Of a stretch of DNA of 17,343 bases, positions 15,080 through 17,343 are shown in pieces (the stretch's first letter is position 1; the number at the start of each line of letters is the position of its first letter). The translations under genes and the position numbers were made by a program. The DNA is from an uncultured Frankiales bacterium (GTDB lineage: Bacteria; Actinomycetota; Actinomycetes; Mycobacteriales; SCTD01). The DNA lies in the NCBI GenBank assembly GCA_946479905.1, contig CAMLIA010000078.1:1-17343 (forward strand), in the 5' to 3' direction. A model generated the notes under the pieces. The model worked only from the letters and a program-made list of their open reading frames with translations. It made no database searches and had not been told where the DNA came from.

Positions 15080-15092
15080 GTAACACCGTTCC
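15080..15092. promoter_or_regulatory. Shared operator copy 2, divergent promoter of amidase and CoA-transferase
   Basis: GTAACACCGTTCC lies between the divergent amidase and CoA-transferase genes and matches copy 1 (GGAACAGCGTTCC, 12441) at 11 of 13 positions, 15 of 18 with flanks. A further GGAAC at 15100-15104 is inverted relative to GTTCC at 15088-15092. Confidence 0.6.
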
Positions 15093-15125
15093 ACCATGCG
15101 GAACAGTCGGGAGAGGAGCGAGGAC

Positions 15126-16310
15126 GTGTCCGGACCGCTCGACGGCGTCCGCGTCGTCGACTGCTCCACGGTCCTCGCCGGCCCGCTGGCGTGCCAGCTG
15201 CTGGGCGACTTCGGTGCCGACGTCATCAAGGTCGAGCACCCGCGCGCGGGCGACTCGCTGCGCACGCACGGCGCGTCGAAGGACGGCGTCGGGCTCTGGT
15301 GGACGATGGTCGGCCGCAACAAGCGGACCCTCGGACTCGACCTCCACTCCGGCGGCGAGGTGTTCCGGAAGCTGGTGGCCACGGCCGACGTCCTGGTCGA
15401 GAACTTCCGGCCCGGCACGCTGGAGCGCTGGGGGCTGGGACCGGACGTGCTGCACGAGCTCAACCCGGGACTCGTCATGGTCCGGGTCACCGGTTTCGGG
15501 CAGACCGGCCCGTACGCGTCCCGTCCCGGCTTCGGCACGCTGGCCGAGGCGATGAGCGGGTTCGCCGCCATCACCGGTGAGCCGGACGGCCCGCCGACGC
15601 TGCCGCCCTTCGGGCTCGCCGACTCGATCGCCGGGATCACGGCCGCACTGAGCGCGCTCATGGGGCTCTACCACCGCGACGCCAAGGGCGGCACCGGCCA
15701 GGTCGTCGACCTCGCCATCCTGGAGCCGCTCATCACCGTGCTCGGTCACCAGGCGACGGCCTACCAGCAGACCGGCGCCGTGCAGGGCCGCGAGGGCAAC
15801 CGCAGCCGCAACAACGCGCCCCGCAACGCCTACCGGACGAAGGACGGGGAGTGGGTCGCGGTCAGCGCCAGCGCGACGCGGGTCGCCGAGCGGATCCTGA
15901 CCCTCGTCGGGCGTCCCGACCTGGCCGCGGCGCCGTGGTTCTCGAGCGGGCTCGACCGCGCCCAGCACCCCGAGGTGGACGAGGCCGTCGCGGACTGGAT
16001 CGCCGAGCGCACCCGCGACGAGGTCGTCGACGCCTTCACCGCCGCGGAGGCCGCGATCGCGCCGGTCTACGACATCGCCGACCTCGTGGCGGACCGGCAC
16101 GTCGTCGACCGCGAGGTCTTCGTGGAGGTGCCGCACCCCGTCCTGGGGCCGGTGCTGCAGCAGAACGTGCTCTTCCGGATGTCCGAGACCCCCGGGGAGG
16201 TCCGGCACGCCGGCCGGGCCCTCGGCGAGGACACCGACGACGTGCTCACCGAGCTCGGGTTCACCCCCGAGCAGATCTCCCAGCTGAAGGAGCGAGGCAC
16301 CGTTGCCTAG
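15126..16310 (+). CDS. Class III (CaiB/BaiF) CoA-transferase
   Basis: A 394-residue family III CoA-transferase, normal length. The N-terminus has LDGVRVVDCSTVLAGPLACQ and LLGDFGADVIKVEHPRAGD, followed by RNKRTLGLDLHS, DVLVENFRPGTLERWGL and VTGFGQTGPYASRPGF, all standard. The catalytic aspartate is expected at Asp166 (GLADSIAG), the position used in formyl-CoA transferase. It should move CoA from an acyl-CoA donor to a carboxylic acid, activating it for further breakdown. The GTG at 15126 with GAGGAG 7 bases upstream is preferred to the in-frame ATG at 15096, which lies almost inside the operator. The stop overlaps the cyclase start by 8 bases. Confidence 0.92.
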   Translation: MSGPLDGVRVVDCSTVLAGPLACQLLGDFGADVIKVEHPRAGDSLRTHGASKDGVGLWWTMVGRNKRTLGLDLHSGGEVFRKLVATADVLVENFRPGTLERWGLGPDVLHELNPGLVMVRVTGFGQTGPYASRPGFGTLAEAMSGFAAITGEPDGPPTLPPFGLADSIAGITAALSALMGLYHRDAKGGTGQVVDLAILEPLITVLGHQATAYQQTGAVQGREGNRSRNNAPRNAYRTKDGEWVAVSASATRVAERILTLVGRPDLAAAPWFSSGLDRAQHPEVDEAVADWIAERTRDEVVDAFTAAEAAIAPVYDIADLVADRHVVDREVFVEVPHPVLGPVLQQNVLFRMSETPGEVRHAGRALGEDTDDVLTELGFTPEQISQLKERGTVA

Positions 16311-17121
16311 CGACGCACTGCTCGCCGCCGTCGAGGGCGGCGTGCGCATCTTCGACCTCGCCCGGCCGATGCAGCAGGGGATGCCGCAGTCCCCCAACCA
16401 CCCCGAGTACCGCCACTCGCTCCCGCGCCGGCACGGCGACATGGTCCGCGCCGACGGCGGCTCGGCGGCCAACGACCTGCTCGTCCTCGGGACCCACGTC
16501 GGCACGCACGTCGACGCGCTGTGCCACGTCTCGCACGAGGGCCGGCTGCACGGCGGGCACGACGCCGCGGCGTCGCAGGAGGGCGGCCGCTTCACCGTCC
16601 ACGGCGCCGAGACCATCGCCCCCACGCTGTGCCGCGGCGTGCTGCTCGACATCCCGGCGGCGCTGGGCGTCGACGTCTGCGACCCCGGCTACGAGATCAC
16701 CGCGGCCGACCTGCAGGCCGCCGCCGAGCGGCAGGCGACGCCGCTGCGCAAGGGCGACGCCGTGCTGGTCCGCAGCGGCTGGGGGCGGAACTGGGCGGAC
16801 AAGACCGCCTACCTCGGCGCGGAGTCCGGCGTGCCCGGCTGCGGCGAGGAGGGCGCGAAGTACCTCGCCTCGCACGAGCCGGCGTTCGTCGGCGCCGACA
16901 CGATCGCCTTCGAGCAGCTCAAGCCCGGCGCGGGTCACGCGCTGCTGCCCGCGCACCGCGTGCTGCTGGTCGAGCACGGCATCAGCATCATCGAGACCAT
17001 GCAGCTCGACGAGGTCGCCGCCGCCGGCGTGCACGAGTTCACCTTCGTGCTGTCGTCGCTCCCCCTCGTCGGCGCCACCGGGTCACCGGTGCGTCCGCTC
17101 GCGGTGCTCGCCGGTGGCTGA
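16303..17121 (+). CDS. Cyclase-family metal-dependent hydrolase (kynurenine formamidase-like)
   Basis: A 272-residue member of the cyclase/kynurenine formamidase family (PF04199). The metal-binding signature H-x-G-T-H-x-D is present as HVGTHVD (approximately His65, His69, Asp71 with His75 further on), after the usual ARPMQQGMPQSPNHPEY segment. A second conserved region reads KGDAVLVRSGWGRNW, and the C-terminal half contains FVGADTIAFEQ. Members hydrolyse amides, formamides or lactones. The TTG start at 16303 overlaps the CoA-transferase stop (TTGCCTAG) and has AAGGAG about 10 bases upstream. Its own stop overlaps the next gene's GTG by 8 bases, so the three genes form one unit. Confidence 0.9.
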   Translation: MPSDALLAAVEGGVRIFDLARPMQQGMPQSPNHPEYRHSLPRRHGDMVRADGGSAANDLLVLGTHVGTHVDALCHVSHEGRLHGGHDAAASQEGGRFTVHGAETIAPTLCRGVLLDIPAALGVDVCDPGYEITAADLQAAAERQATPLRKGDAVLVRSGWGRNWADKTAYLGAESGVPGCGEEGAKYLASHEPAFVGADTIAFEQLKPGAGHALLPAHRVLLVEHGISIIETMQLDEVAAAGVHEFTFVLSSLPLVGATGSPVRPLAVLAGG

Positions 17122-17343
17122 GCCCACGCTCGTCCAGCAGCTCGCGGCGACAGCGGCGAAGACGTCGTACGACGTGCTGCCGGTCGAGGTGCAGGAGTCC
17201 GCACCGCAGCGGGTCCTCGACATCGTCGGTCTGTGCCTCGCGGCGCTGCCGATGGACACCTCCGACGCCGCGATCGACTGGGTGACCTCCCAGGGAGGGC
17301 ACCCGCAGGCGACGGTGATCGGCGGCACCCGCGCGCCCGCGTC
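17114..17343 (+). CDS. MmgE/PrpD family protein, N-terminal part, runs off the window
   Basis: The GTG at 17114 opens a frame continuing to the window edge, 76 complete codons. It reads AATAAKTSYDVLPVEVQESA, then QRVLDIVGLCLAALPMDTSD and GGHPQATVIGGTRAPA. This matches the start of MmgE/PrpD proteins, which include 2-methylcitrate dehydratase and other hydro-lyases or isomerases of dicarboxylic and tricarboxylic acids. The catalytic part is outside the window. Overlap with the cyclase gene indicates co-translation. Confidence 0.75.
   Translation, partial: MAEPTLVQQLAATAAKTSYDVLPVEVQESAPQRVLDIVGLCLAALPMDTSDAAIDWVTSQGGHPQATVIGGTRAPA

Noticed and set aside
15075..16652. 525-residue minus-strand frame opposite the CoA-transferase
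   Set aside because: Shadow frame rich in Gly/Arg/Val/Asp; the plus strand carries the complete CoA-transferase motifs.

Overview
The window is high-GC DNA with many GTG starts, 4-bp start/stop overlaps between genes, a mycothiol-isomerase-type DinB protein, an LPATG sortase signal and lipobox lipoproteins. Together these point to an actinobacterium; the genus cannot be told from the sequence. There are no rRNA or tRNA genes, insertion sequences or CRISPR arrays that I can see.

The left half (about 1-9250) looks like accessory sequence. It holds a 287-residue orphan protein, a small membrane lipoprotein, a frameshifted mycothiol maleylpyruvate isomerase-like gene, and a two-gene minus-strand unit: a type I periplasmic-binding lipoprotein whose stop overlaps the start of a secreted, sortase-anchored BNR/Asp-box protein. 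A TetR regulator is divergent from that unit across a palindrome. Further right are a protein joining a YkgJ-like cysteine cluster to pentapeptide repeats, a lipoprotein pseudogene with a nonsense codon and a frameshift, and about 480 bp holding only two possible tiny membrane ORFs. Codon use is looser here than on the right, and two of the reading frames are broken.

The right half (about 9250-17343) is a compact catabolic cluster with very GC-rich third positions. Two divergent promoter regions serve four transcription units. Minus unit A is a flavin reductase (fused to a degenerate DRE-TIM/HMG-CoA-lyase-like C-terminus), an aldehyde dehydrogenase and an alpha/beta hydrolase. Plus unit B is an acyl-CoA-dehydrogenase-fold protein that lacks the catalytic glutamate and is probably the oxygenase partner of the reductase. 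Minus unit C is an N-carbamoylsarcosine/maleamate amidase-type cysteine hydrolase, a nucleotidyltransferase and a small helical protein, all translationally coupled. Plus unit D is a class III CoA-transferase, a cyclase-family metal hydrolase and the start of an MmgE/PrpD protein that runs off the right edge.

Both divergent promoter regions carry almost the same 18-bp sequence centred on GGAACAGCGTTCC / GTAACACCGTTCC. All four units are therefore probably controlled by one dimeric regulator that is not recognisable nearby. My reading is an undescribed pathway in which a two-component flavin monooxygenase attacks a substrate, probably nitrogen-containing. Hydrolase and amidase steps would release nitrogen or one-carbon fragments, an aldehyde would be oxidised to an acid, and the acid would be activated by CoA transfer. 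The substrate is unknown.
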